From Teredinibacter haidensis (lineage in GTDB: Bacteria > Pseudomonadota > Gammaproteobacteria > Pseudomonadales > Cellvibrionaceae), in contig NZ_CP060084.1 of assembly GCF_014211975.1 (NCBI RefSeq), forward strand, positions 2,294,001-2,358,000: DNA of 64,000 nt, given 5' to 3'. Positions 53,270-61,891 of this stretch are shown here, one piece after another. The translations under genes and the position numbers were made by a program. The notes under the pieces are model-generated. The model searched no databases, was not told the origin of the DNA, and saw only the letters and a list, made by a program, of their open reading frames with translations. The number at the start of each line of letters is the position of its first letter. The stretch's first letter is position 1.

Positions 53270-54997
53270 CTAATCATGGCCATCATCCAGATGCCAACGA
53301 AAATCGACTTCGATATCGTTTCCTGGCGGATGAACAGTTAATTTTTCACAGATAGAGCCCATTAACGACATGCCTCTACCATAGTAATCCGGCTTATTAT
53401 CGCGCACGTCTTCCTGTACAACTTTTTTGGGTATAAACCCTTTCCCACTATCGGTTACGCGAATATTGAGCAGACCGCCAGACTCGTGAGCAGTGTGTTT
53501 CAACTGCACTTTCACCCACCCTTCAGACAGATCATTCAAACGCACATGCTTCAGTTTATAAAATTCTGCAAAGCCTCGAGGAGTCTGCTTTAACTTTGAC
53601 GAAAGGCCGAGCACACCGTGCTCCAAAGCATTAGCATAAAGCTCGGCAAGAACCGTGTACAGCGTCGTGCTTCGATCTTTTAAGCCCGGTACTTCCGCAG
53701 TAATATTGACAAGCAAGGGCAAAGGGTCGAACTTCTTTAAGCTGGTTTCGTTCACTTCAAACGAGAGAGACCAGTCAACCAACTGCCCCGTCCGGTGGGC
53801 GTGACCGTGATCTTCAATCCGTTTTATTGGGAAGTCTTCAATTAACACTTCCACAAGGGAAATATCATCGTCCTTATCTGATTCACCAATATGATTGTGA
53901 ACCTGCGCCAAAATCTCATCGAACAATTTACTTTCCCCCCGATACTTGCTCATCAGTTTGTGAAGCCGGGGTTCTCCAAACATCTCACCCGACTTATCGC
54001 GGGCTTCAAATACGCCATCTGACCACATGTAAAAACGGTCGCCAAATTCCAACGGAATTCGGTGACTCTCTACGCGAAATTTTTCTTCCGACAACACGCC
54101 GAGCGGTAAATTTTTAGACTGCAGCACTTCGTAGCTGTTGGTGCGAGCACGGTATAAAAAGCTCTCTGGCAAACCGCCATTCCATATTCGCATGCGACGC
54201 TTATCGAAATTAATATCGATAAGCGTCGCACAGCAAAAAAATCCAATCGGCAAAATGTCATGAAGCTTGGCGTTTATTTCCTTAAGAATATCGTCCATAG
54301 AAAAACCTTTACGCGCCATACCATAAAAGGTTGTCGCTAAAGGCATGGAACCAATGGCCGCCGGTAATCCATGGCCGGTAAAGTCGCCCAACAGCATAAG
54401 CACACTACCACTCGGGCTGATTTCGGCAACCAAAACGTCACCATTAAAAACCGCCAGGGGAGACATATAGGAGTGAATGATGTCTAGATCCAAACAACCC
54501 GAATGAGCAATTTTATCGTAGACTTGTTTAGCGACTCTCTGCTCCTGAATAAGATGCTGATTGTGAACTTCAATAAGAGCTTTTTGCTGTGCCAAGGTTT
54601 GGTGCATCTCGCGCACACGTCTGAAGGCTTTTATTTTGGAGGTTAGTACAACTGGGTTATATGGCTTAGGCAGAAAATCATCACCACCGGCTTCGATACA
54701 CTCAACCAGAGATTCATCGTCCGACAATGACGTAAGAAAAATAATGGGAACAAATTCATCTCCGGCGAGCTTGCGTATTTGCACCGCCGCTTCAATGCCA
54801 CCCATATTAGGCATAAGCACATCGAGCAAAATGAGATCGGGCAGGCATTCACTATAGGCTTCAACGGCTTTCAATCCGTCGGCAACAGCTATTACTGTAT
54901 GTCCTGCGCGAATAATAATAGACTCAAGAATCAAGCGATCGGGAGCAGAATCTTCCGCGATAAGAATATTGAGACTTGGCTCACCGTTACTATTCAC
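53270..54997 (-). CDS. hsbR: response regulator with PP2C phosphatase and anti-sigma kinase domains
   Basis: A 575-residue partner-switch protein. The receiver domain is at about 8-125 with phospho-Asp59 (LILLDVLMPN), then a short coiled coil (about 130-170). The SpoIIE/PP2C phosphatase follows with GDVLVAEIS, LLGDFTGHGLPAAIG and MWSDGVFEA. A C-terminal HATPase (about 420-570) has ELYANALEHGV and GRGMSLMGSICE. I take the GTG at 54997 as start, with GAGG seven bases upstream. In Pseudomonas HsbR both phosphorylates and dephosphorylates HsbA, linking HptB to FlgM and biofilm control. Confidence 0.88.
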   Translation of the reverse strand: MNSNGEPSLNILIAEDSAPDRLILESIIIRAGHTVIAVADGLKAVEAYSECLPDLILLDVLMPNMGGIEAAVQIRKLAGDEFVPIIFLTSLSDDESLVECIEAGGDDFLPKPYNPVVLTSKIKAFRRVREMHQTLAQQKALIEVHNQHLIQEQRVAKQVYDKIAHSGCLDLDIIHSYMSPLAVFNGDVLVAEISPSGSVLMLLGDFTGHGLPAAIGSMPLATTFYGMARKGFSMDDILKEINAKLHDILPIGFFCCATLIDINFDKRRMRIWNGGLPESFLYRARTNSYEVLQSKNLPLGVLSEEKFRVESHRIPLEFGDRFYMWSDGVFEARDKSGEMFGEPRLHKLMSKYRGESKLFDEILAQVHNHIGESDKDDDISLVEVLIEDFPIKRIEDHGHAHRTGQLVDWSLSFEVNETSLKKFDPLPLLVNITAEVPGLKDRSTTLYTVLAELYANALEHGVLGLSSKLKQTPRGFAEFYKLKHVRLNDLSEGWVKVQLKHTAHESGGLLNIRVTDSGKGFIPKKVVQEDVRDNKPDYYGRGMSLMGSICEKLTVHPPGNDIEVDFRWHLDDGHD

Positions 54998-55091
54998 AAA
55001 GCGGCCTCGTTTTAAGCATAGATTTGCACCGCTCGCCACTTTCTTTGACCAACACCACGCTTTCGATTTTTCTTAACAGCACGTGCAAAGT

Positions 55092-55400
55092 TTACTGAAT
55101 TTCAAATAATTGCTCAAAACTGGAAATAGCGAATATTTTTTTAACTTCAGGACTGCAGTTATTAATGGTTATGTTTGCGCTGTCGCCGCCGGCAAAATCC
55201 CTTAGTACAAGTAGCATTCCTAATGCCGAACTATCCAGATGAACTGTGCCACCCAGGTCAACACAATAAGCTTCCAACGAGTGGGAATCTACATCCTCAT
55301 AGGCTCGACGAAAGTCATCCAAGGACGAAGCATCGAAACGACCCTCGATCACGATTTTAAGTGTCTTGCCGCTATCCGCAATTTCAGACTTAATAGCCAT
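55092..55400 (-). CDS. hsbA: STAS-domain anti-sigma antagonist HsbA
   Basis: A 102-residue STAS protein with the phosphorylatable Ser in VHLDSSALGMLLVL. In Pseudomonas HsbA binds the flagellar anti-sigma factor FlgM or a diguanylate cyclase according to its phosphorylation by HsbR. It is followed by hsbR and hptB. Its leader contains a CAAGC/GCTTG hairpin. Confidence 0.87.
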   Translation of the reverse strand: MAIKSEIADSGKTLKIVIEGRFDASSLDDFRRAYEDVDSHSLEAYCVDLGGTVHLDSSALGMLLVLRDFAGGDSANITINNCSPEVKKIFAISSFEQLFEIQ

Positions 55401-55427
55401 GTTATGTGTCTCTTCTCTATGGCCGAG

Positions 55428-55452
55428 AGAACAAGCTTCGCTTGAACGTTCT
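55428..55452 (-). promoter_or_regulatory. hairpin in the hsbA leader
   Basis: Inner arms CAAGC and GCTTG with a three-base loop, outer AGAA/TTCT after a four-base bulge, about 28 bases above the hsbA ATG. Weak evidence for regulation. The rest of the gap to 55625 holds nothing I can support. Confidence 0.25.
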
Positions 55453-55625
55453 TCGACGATAATTTAAACAACAGGTAATTTCGTTCACTTTACGGTGAAT
55501 TATCACCAACTTAAATCGCGCGCATCTTACCACACCTGTTGCGCTTCTTCTGAAGAGCGAACGGCAAAAAACGCCTCTCCTAAGTATATCGCTCATTTTT
55601 CAATCATGCTGAGTAATTCACAGGT

Positions 55626-56681
55626 TTATCGAAATGCCTGCTTCAAAATACAGCGGGTCACCTTGTTCAGAGGCAATACTTTTTCTGCCGCCTCCAACTT
55701 CACAGCGGCTCCCGGCATACCCCAAACAACACTGGACGCCTTATCCTGAGCGACAGTAAACGCGCCAGCCTCTCGCATACGCAGCAGTGCTTCGGCACCG
55801 TCAGCTCCCATACCTGTCAGTAAAACGCCCATACTGCGCTTACCTGCAGCATTACGCACAGAATCAAACAACGCTTCTACCGATGGTCTATGACGATTAA
55901 TATGCTCATCCTGCCCCAGCTCACAATAGTAGGCGCCGCCATTTAGAGCGACACGCAAATGTGCATTACCTGGCGCAATGTATACGTTGCCGGGTTCGAT
56001 GGGCTGGCCATGCACGGCTTCATAAACATTAACCCGTGCGGCATCATTCAAACGCTTGGCAAAGGAACGGCTAAAGGTTTCAGGAATATGCTGAGCGACA
56101 ACAATTGGCGGGCAATATTCTGGCAATACACGTACAACCTCTTTTATGGCTTCGGTTCCTCCGGTAGATGCGCCGATCGCACAAAGAAACCCGTACTTTA
56201 GCTTTGCGGTGCTGTCTACTTCAATTTTTGAACCGCCAACCGCACGCAGTTCTGCACAGGTATGAACATTGGCATTGGCCGCGCATATTACTTTTTCGAG
56301 AATAACATCGCGATAACGCTCCAGTGCGCCGCCACCTTCATTTTTCGGTTTAGCCACAAAATCAATTGCGCCCAACTCCAACGCTTCAAGGGTTGAAGGA
56401 GCACCTTCCTGGGTAAGCGTTGATATCATCACCACAGGCATGGGACGCAGACGCATTAAATTTTTGAGGAATGTTATGCCATTCATTCGAGGCATTTCGA
56501 TATCAAGCGTCAGAACATCTGGTGAAGTTTGTTTAATCAATTCTCGCGCTTCATAAGCATCACAAGCGGCGCCTACCACTTCAATATCCGGGTGCGATTT
56601 TAATACTTCCGATAACAGCGCACGTATTAATGCGGAGTCATCAATAATTAGCACTTTGATTTTTCCAGTTCTTTTAGACAC
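55626..56681 (-). CDS. cheB: protein-glutamate methylesterase CheB (second system)
   Basis: A complete 351-residue CheB: receiver domain with acidic DDS and phospho-Asp in LTLDIEMP, then esterase with GASTGG, VAQHIPE and GMGADG. The start is GTG at 56681 with GGAA ten bases upstream. It belongs to the cluster cheA-cheW-receptor-cheR-cheD-cheB running down to it, and should act on the PAS-repeat receptor. Confidence 0.94.
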   Translation of the reverse strand: MSKRTGKIKVLIIDDSALIRALLSEVLKSHPDIEVVGAACDAYEARELIKQTSPDVLTLDIEMPRMNGITFLKNLMRLRPMPVVMISTLTQEGAPSTLEALELGAIDFVAKPKNEGGGALERYRDVILEKVICAANANVHTCAELRAVGGSKIEVDSTAKLKYGFLCAIGASTGGTEAIKEVVRVLPEYCPPIVVAQHIPETFSRSFAKRLNDAARVNVYEAVHGQPIEPGNVYIAPGNAHLRVALNGGAYYCELGQDEHINRHRPSVEALFDSVRNAAGKRSMGVLLTGMGADGAEALLRMREAGAFTVAQDKASSVVWGMPGAAVKLEAAEKVLPLNKVTRCILKQAFR

Positions 56682-56816
56682 GGGCGCATAATTCCATTAA
56701 TGATTTCAGCCAGATTTTTTTACATCAATGACTAACAGTTAACGAGAAAACATCTAAATAAGTTTACGATTCCTAAGCCTAACCCGCAACACCGCAATGT
56801 AAACTGAATACCAAAA

Positions 56817-56927
56817 TTATTGGCCGTCATCCTCAGCCCCACCTCTTACCATATTTTCCCGATTAATATTGAGAGGCAGCGCAAAACAACAATCATCTTC
56901 TTCTACCAACCACTCGCTGATCGTCAT
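56817..56927 (-). CDS. possible 36-residue peptide after cheD
   Basis: A short frame starts with ATG 18 bases after the cheD stop and in the same frame as cheD. It encodes a mixed, acidic peptide with WLVEEDDCCFALPLN and ends in TAA. There is no good ribosome site, so it is either translated by reinitiation or read-through, or it is the remnant of a longer CheD or another protein. No homology claimed. It occupies part of a 264-base gap otherwise without genes. Confidence 0.3.
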   Translation of the reverse strand: MTISEWLVEEDDCCFALPLNINRENMVRGGAEDDGQ

Positions 56928-56945
56928 GAAGCATTCGGGTGATGT

Positions 56946-57590
56946 CTAAAAAAGTTCTACAGCACCGGAAGTAGGTTTCTTCACCATAGCAGCCAAATAC
57001 GCCTTCTCCCTTTGCTCAATAGTATCGTTATTTCGGGTACGCAATTTTTTCAGCTTAACCGCGCCCGTATCAGGAAAATATAGAACCTTGCGAGGATAAT
57101 CACTGCCTAAATCCTGGGCGGCCACGTTCAACCCATCTTTTTGCAAATAATCTAATACGAACTCAACATTGCGCCCACCGATATCCATATTTGTCATACT
57201 GCTTAACACCCGGCCACCACCAAATATTTTTACTTCCATGCGATCTCGCCTTCCTCCTTGCTTTATAATAGCATTGATCAAATATTCCATTGCCCAGTTG
57301 CCATAGCAAAGCTCCGCATTGACAACACTCGGGCGCGATATCATTTTCTGTCCTATTTTCACTGGCAACATAAAGTGGTTCATACCACCTACACCAATTG
57401 CCGAATCTCGAATACAGGCAGCAACACAAGAACCTAAGACCGTCACGATCATTTCACCGCTATTACTGACATAGCACTCACCTGGCAATATTTTGGCGGC
57501 AGGTGCACCCATGCGTTTGTCCCAGTATCGGTTTATATGCTCAAACCCCTTTATCGAGGGAAGCGGTTTAAACGAGCTGTGTAGATTCAA
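56946..57590 (-). CDS. cheD: receptor glutamine deamidase CheD
   Basis: Deamidates Gln residues of receptors. It has the catalytic motif: Cys in VTVLGSCVAACIRD and His in GGMNHFMLP, plus the conserved FGGGRV. The TTG at 57590 is the first start available after an in-frame TGA and has AGGCGG about seven bases upstream; it gives 214 residues. It sits between cheR and cheB. The C-terminus ELF is complete. Confidence 0.92.
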   Translation of the reverse strand: MNLHSSFKPLPSIKGFEHINRYWDKRMGAPAAKILPGECYVSNSGEMIVTVLGSCVAACIRDSAIGVGGMNHFMLPVKIGQKMISRPSVVNAELCYGNWAMEYLINAIIKQGGRRDRMEVKIFGGGRVLSSMTNMDIGGRNVEFVLDYLQKDGLNVAAQDLGSDYPRKVLYFPDTGAVKLKKLRTRNNDTIEQREKAYLAAMVKKPTSGAVELF

Positions 57591-57647
57591 TCAATTTCCG
57601 CCTTTGCCAACTCACACACCCACTCAGGGAATAGTGAGTTAATCGTT

Positions 57648-58481
57648 TTAAGAAAGTTGATAGATCGTTTTTCCAAGCGAGCTAAAACGACCACTAATAT
57701 TATGCAAATTTTCAGAATGGCCAATAAAAAGGCGCCCCTCGGGGACTAGGATATTCGCGTACCGATCAAAGAGATTCCGCTGTGTATCTGAGTCAAAATA
57801 AATAACGACATTCCGACAAAATATAAGGTCGAATGGACCTTTCATTGGCCAGGCATGCAAAAGATTAAGCTGTTTAAATGTGATCATTTCTTGAATCACC
57901 TTTTTAACTTTAACTTTTTCTGTTTCATTATTAACAGATAAATAGCGACGATAATTATGCGGTATAGATTCTGCCCTCTCAACAGGATAAACACCATGTT
58001 TCCCCTTTGAGACAACATTTGAATCCAGATCCGTTGCCAGCACTTTCACATCCCAACTATTCAAACCAGAATACGATTTTAATACCATAGCAATCGAATA
58101 GGGCTCTTCTCCTGTAGAACAACCTGCGGACCAGACACGTAGTCGTTTCTCCTTTTTATGTTTCACAACTTCAGGCAGGAGCGTATCAACTAAATATTCG
58201 AAGTGATGATTTTCACGAAAAAAAGAGGTCAGGTTTGTAGTAATAGCATTGACAAACTCTACATGCTCATGGCTTTTACTTTCCGAAATCAAACTGCAGT
58301 ACTGGTCAAAGCTCCCCAACTGCAAACGCCTTAAACGTCGAGCCAGTCGACCGTATACCATATTTTTTTTATGGTTCGATAAGCTTATTCCCGTAAGTGA
58401 ATATGCAACATCCTTAATCTTATCGAAGTTCCGATCTGACATCGGAAACTCTCGACCGGAAAAATCCTCGATCGCCGACAT
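57648..58481 (-). CDS. cheR: chemotaxis receptor methyltransferase CheR
   Basis: Transfers methyl groups to receptor glutamates from SAM. From the ATG at 58481 it has 277 residues: N-terminal helical domain with NHKKNMVYGRLARRLRRL, SAM-binding WSAGCSTGEEPYSIAM, and the FDLIFCRNVVIYF motif. Starts further upstream (to 58523) are possible. The likely pentapeptide tether is on the receptor encoded upstream. Confidence 0.93.
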   Translation of the reverse strand: MSAIEDFSGREFPMSDRNFDKIKDVAYSLTGISLSNHKKNMVYGRLARRLRRLQLGSFDQYCSLISESKSHEHVEFVNAITTNLTSFFRENHHFEYLVDTLLPEVVKHKKEKRLRVWSAGCSTGEEPYSIAMVLKSYSGLNSWDVKVLATDLDSNVVSKGKHGVYPVERAESIPHNYRRYLSVNNETEKVKVKKVIQEMITFKQLNLLHAWPMKGPFDLIFCRNVVIYFDSDTQRNLFDRYANILVPEGRLFIGHSENLHNISGRFSSLGKTIYQLS

Positions 58482-58537
58482 AGCTAGCGATTTCCCCCAA
58501 CAATTATATTCAAGCATAACCAATCATATAAAAACAT

Positions 58538-61264
58538 CTAAAAATCCTCCCACTCATCATCAGCATCCGACGACTGACCGTACTGCGGACTGGGTACTTC
58601 CCGGGTAGACTCCCCAGGCCGTTGATTGGGATTTGATAGCGCTGTTTTTTCCCTGTGAGATGTAATTGAGAAAAAATCAACTACTTGGTTTAGTGAGTTG
58701 GCTTGCTCCGCCATTGCCTCTCCCGCCGCAGAGGCTTGCTCAACCAACGCAGCGTTTTGTTGCGTCATTTCATCCATTTGTGAAACGGCAGTATTGACCT
58801 GCTCGATTCCCGAAGTTTGCTCTTTCGATGCATCGGCGATTTCTCTCATCATCGCAGTTACGCTTTCAACAGACGAAACAATATCGGCAAGCGTTTGTCC
58901 AGATTCATTGACCAGCGCTGTCCCATCCTGCACTTTGTTAACGCTATCGCGAATAAGGTCTTTAATTTCTTTTGCTGCTCCGGCTGACCGTTGCGCCAGA
59001 TTTCTTACTTCTCCGGCCACTACCGCAAAGCCTCTACCCTGCTCACCCGCTCGAGCCGCTTCAACTGCAGCATTCAACGCCAATAAGTTCGTCTGAAAAG
59101 CAATCTCATCAATCACACCGATAATGTCGCTAATCTTCTTGCTAGAATCATTAATCTCCTCCATGGAACCCACTGCGCGACTCACAACATCGCCTCCTGT
59201 TTGCGCTTTAGTTTGAGCTTCCATTGCCAAGCTGCTAGCCCGAATGGCGTTATCTGCACTCTGTTTAACAGTGGATGTCATTTGCTCCATACTGGACGCC
59301 GTTTCTTCTAGCGAAGACGCTTGCTGTTCCGTTCGTTGACTGAGGTCGGCATTACCCTGTGCAAGTTCATTCGCGGCAGATCCGATCGCGGAAGATGCTG
59401 TACGAATTTTGGTAATCACTTCCGTAAGCTTATCTGCCGTGGTATTGGCGTCATTCTTCATGGTTCTAAACGCGCCTTCATAGTCGCGCGTAATACGTTC
59501 AGACAAATCGCCTCTAGCCATAGAATCCAACATTCGTATAACATCATTCAAAGCAACTTCAACAGTGCCAATCAATTCGTTGAGGCCTTTTCCCAAGTTG
59601 GCGAAGAAGCCAGACTTACCCTCCAAAGAAATATGCTTACTAAAATCACCAGCGCTGGCCGATTCAACAATAGAGTCAATCTCTCGCTCGATGGCAACTT
59701 CATCGGTTATATCCGCCCATTCAACAACGCTACCTATACGCGTTCCATCAACCGACACAGGGTTTGCGATAACAGTAAATGATCTGCCTCCTACTTCTGC
59801 TTTTCCGTGGTAAGTAGCGGTAAGCTGCGAAAGAAGTCTTCGTTGATGTGATGGATCTTTATGGAACACATCCATACTTTGACCGTCTAGCTTAGAGGCG
59901 TCAAAATTCGGCAGATCTTTCCGAATATCGATTTCCGCGTTTTTCATCATGCCTTTGACTGCATCGTTCAAATATATAATATTCGCATCGTTATCGGCGA
60001 TCATAACGTTGGCCGACACATTATCCAGTGCTTGCTTTACTCGAGCATTCTCTTCCGCCAGGGATTTTTCTTCGAACTCTTTTGCCAATCGATCCGTTTT
60101 ATCATTCCATTCAACAACGGTTCCCAGCCGTTTCCTATCACCGTCGTACAAAGGCGTAGCAACTAGACCAAAGGTTAAAGATGAAAGCTGAATATCAGCC
60201 TTATGGGGCGCTTTAAGATTCATTAATAGCCCTCGTTGAAATTCAGGCTTAACGTGAAAATCGTCAATACACATACCAATTAACTTTCCGACGGAAAATC
60301 TCGGAAGCGTCTTACGTATTTCATCTTCCCGCCTCTGCATCATGTTCTTTGAAGCATCGTTCATATAGATGATATTCATATCATAATCCGTCAACATCAC
60401 CGATGTATCGCAGACATCCAGCGCCTGACGAATACGTAAATTTTCTGCGGCTTCGGCTGCTCGTATATTTTCCTGCGCTAACCTCTGCGTTTTATCCTCC
60501 CACTCTACAAGCGAACCCAATCGATTCCCTTCCTCGTCAAACCACGGAGACGCGATTAAACAGAACGTTAATTTACCGATTTTAATATCGGCTTTAAATG
60601 GTTCTTTAAGATTTTTTAACAGGTTACGTTGATGCTCCGGTTTAGCATGAAATTGATCAATATTCCCGCCAATTAAAGAATTTACCGTAAAAGAAGGTAG
60701 CTCTTCTTGTATTTCTTTCTCATTACTGAGTAACATTTCCCTTACCGTATCATTAAGATATACGATATTGAGGTCATGATCTGCGATCATGACATTTGCT
60801 TGGCACAACTTTAACGCATTAGCCAAATCTGCCCGCCGCTTGTTGGCTAGCTCCTCGTGTTTTCGCTTGGTAACATCAATAGCGAATTTAACGACCTTAT
60901 AGGGCTTACCGCTCGCATCTAAAAGTGGGTTGTAGGAACCTTCAATCCAAATTTCATTTCCTTTTTTCCCAATTCTTTTAAATTCTCGAACCTGATGATC
61001 ACCATGAGCTAGGCCAGTCCAAAACTGCTTGTATTCCAAGCTTGCAGCATATTCACTATCCACAAAAACACTATGGTGTCGACCAACAACCTCTTCTCGC
61101 CGATACCCCATCACATCCAAAAAATTGTCGTTTGCAGTGAGAATATTCCCTTTTATATCGAATTCAACCATGGCCTGAGTACGACTAACAGCCTCGAGCT
61201 TATCCTCCATCTCCTTGCATGCTTGCGATTTTGCGAAACCGATAGCTGAAAGAAACTTATTCAT
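58538..61264 (-). CDS. soluble chemoreceptor with four PAS domains
   Basis: A 908-residue chemoreceptor without membrane helices. PAS 1 spans about 20-135. Three further PAS modules (about 148-262, 279-393, 410-522) are clearly repeats of one another, sharing VMIADxDxNIxYLND, FHxKPExQRxLL and GxVVEWxDxT. A HAMP-like stretch (about 530-650) and the MCP signalling domain with the conserved hairpin EIAFQTNLLALNAAVEAARAGE follow. The C-terminus EWEDF matches the CheR-tethering pentapeptide pattern. The order cheA-cheW-receptor-cheR-cheD-cheB is that of the Pseudomonas che2 cluster, whose receptor is Aer2/McpB, but the sensor part here is quite different. No heme ligand motif was recognised. Confidence 0.93.
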   Translation of the reverse strand: MNKFLSAIGFAKSQACKEMEDKLEAVSRTQAMVEFDIKGNILTANDNFLDVMGYRREEVVGRHHSVFVDSEYAASLEYKQFWTGLAHGDHQVREFKRIGKKGNEIWIEGSYNPLLDASGKPYKVVKFAIDVTKRKHEELANKRRADLANALKLCQANVMIADHDLNIVYLNDTVREMLLSNEKEIQEELPSFTVNSLIGGNIDQFHAKPEHQRNLLKNLKEPFKADIKIGKLTFCLIASPWFDEEGNRLGSLVEWEDKTQRLAQENIRAAEAAENLRIRQALDVCDTSVMLTDYDMNIIYMNDASKNMMQRREDEIRKTLPRFSVGKLIGMCIDDFHVKPEFQRGLLMNLKAPHKADIQLSSLTFGLVATPLYDGDRKRLGTVVEWNDKTDRLAKEFEEKSLAEENARVKQALDNVSANVMIADNDANIIYLNDAVKGMMKNAEIDIRKDLPNFDASKLDGQSMDVFHKDPSHQRRLLSQLTATYHGKAEVGGRSFTVIANPVSVDGTRIGSVVEWADITDEVAIEREIDSIVESASAGDFSKHISLEGKSGFFANLGKGLNELIGTVEVALNDVIRMLDSMARGDLSERITRDYEGAFRTMKNDANTTADKLTEVITKIRTASSAIGSAANELAQGNADLSQRTEQQASSLEETASSMEQMTSTVKQSADNAIRASSLAMEAQTKAQTGGDVVSRAVGSMEEINDSSKKISDIIGVIDEIAFQTNLLALNAAVEAARAGEQGRGFAVVAGEVRNLAQRSAGAAKEIKDLIRDSVNKVQDGTALVNESGQTLADIVSSVESVTAMMREIADASKEQTSGIEQVNTAVSQMDEMTQQNAALVEQASAAGEAMAEQANSLNQVVDFFSITSHREKTALSNPNQRPGESTREVPSPQYGQSSDADDEWEDF
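59699..60823 (-). repeat. three tandem PAS modules within the receptor
   Basis: Codons 148-522 encode three modules of about 131 residues with matching motif order. The divergence between copies shows the duplication is old. Confidence 0.8.
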
Positions 61265-61281
61265 AATTATTTACCCTTTAA

Positions 61282-61851
61282 TTATCCATGGGAGAGCTTA
61301 ATCTGCTCGGCCAAATTCGATAGGTTTGGTACATCTTCCAATGTAAGTAATTTATCTATATCAAGAAGAATTACCATTTTTTCCTGCACGCTAACGAGTC
61401 CACGTATAAAATCGGTGTTCACTGCATTACCTAGGTCTGGAGCAGCCCGCAGTTCGCCCGACGAAAGAGCATAAACATCTGAAACCGCATCTACCACAAC
61501 CCCCATAATCCGATCACCATCACCGGTATAAACCTTAAGTACAATAACAACGGTTACGTTGGTATATTCAATCGCAGGCAGGCCAAAACACTGGCGCAAA
61601 TCGACAATTGGAACAATGGTACCCCTTAAATTAATAACTCCTTTGATATGAGTTGGGGCATTCGGTAGCGGTGTCGCGGATTCCCACCCGCGAATTTCCT
61701 GCACACACAGGATATCAACACCGTACTCTTCGCCAGCCATAATAAACGTCAAATATTGGTCGTTAAGATCACAATCCAGGCTGGTCCCTCCTGCCGATAC
61801 GACAGCCGACTTAGTTGGTTTTTCTGCTACGACGTCCGACTGTATCTGCAT
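61282..61851 (-). CDS. cheW: chemotaxis coupling protein CheW (second system)
   Basis: A 189-residue CheW with the core FIMAGEEYGVDILCVQEIRG and KGVINLRGTIVPIVDLR and a variable N-terminal 28 residues. The ribosome site GGAGG is well placed. It lies between cheA and the PAS receptor, and would couple that receptor to the CheA at 61892. Confidence 0.93.
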   Translation of the reverse strand: MQIQSDVVAEKPTKSAVVSAGGTSLDCDLNDQYLTFIMAGEEYGVDILCVQEIRGWESATPLPNAPTHIKGVINLRGTIVPIVDLRQCFGLPAIEYTNVTVVIVLKVYTGDGDRIMGVVVDAVSDVYALSSGELRAAPDLGNAVNTDFIRGLVSVQEKMVILLDIDKLLTLEDVPNLSNLAEQIKLSHG

Positions 61852-61891
61852 AAATCCTCCGGGAAAATCCTGGATTGAATAATAAGGAGCC

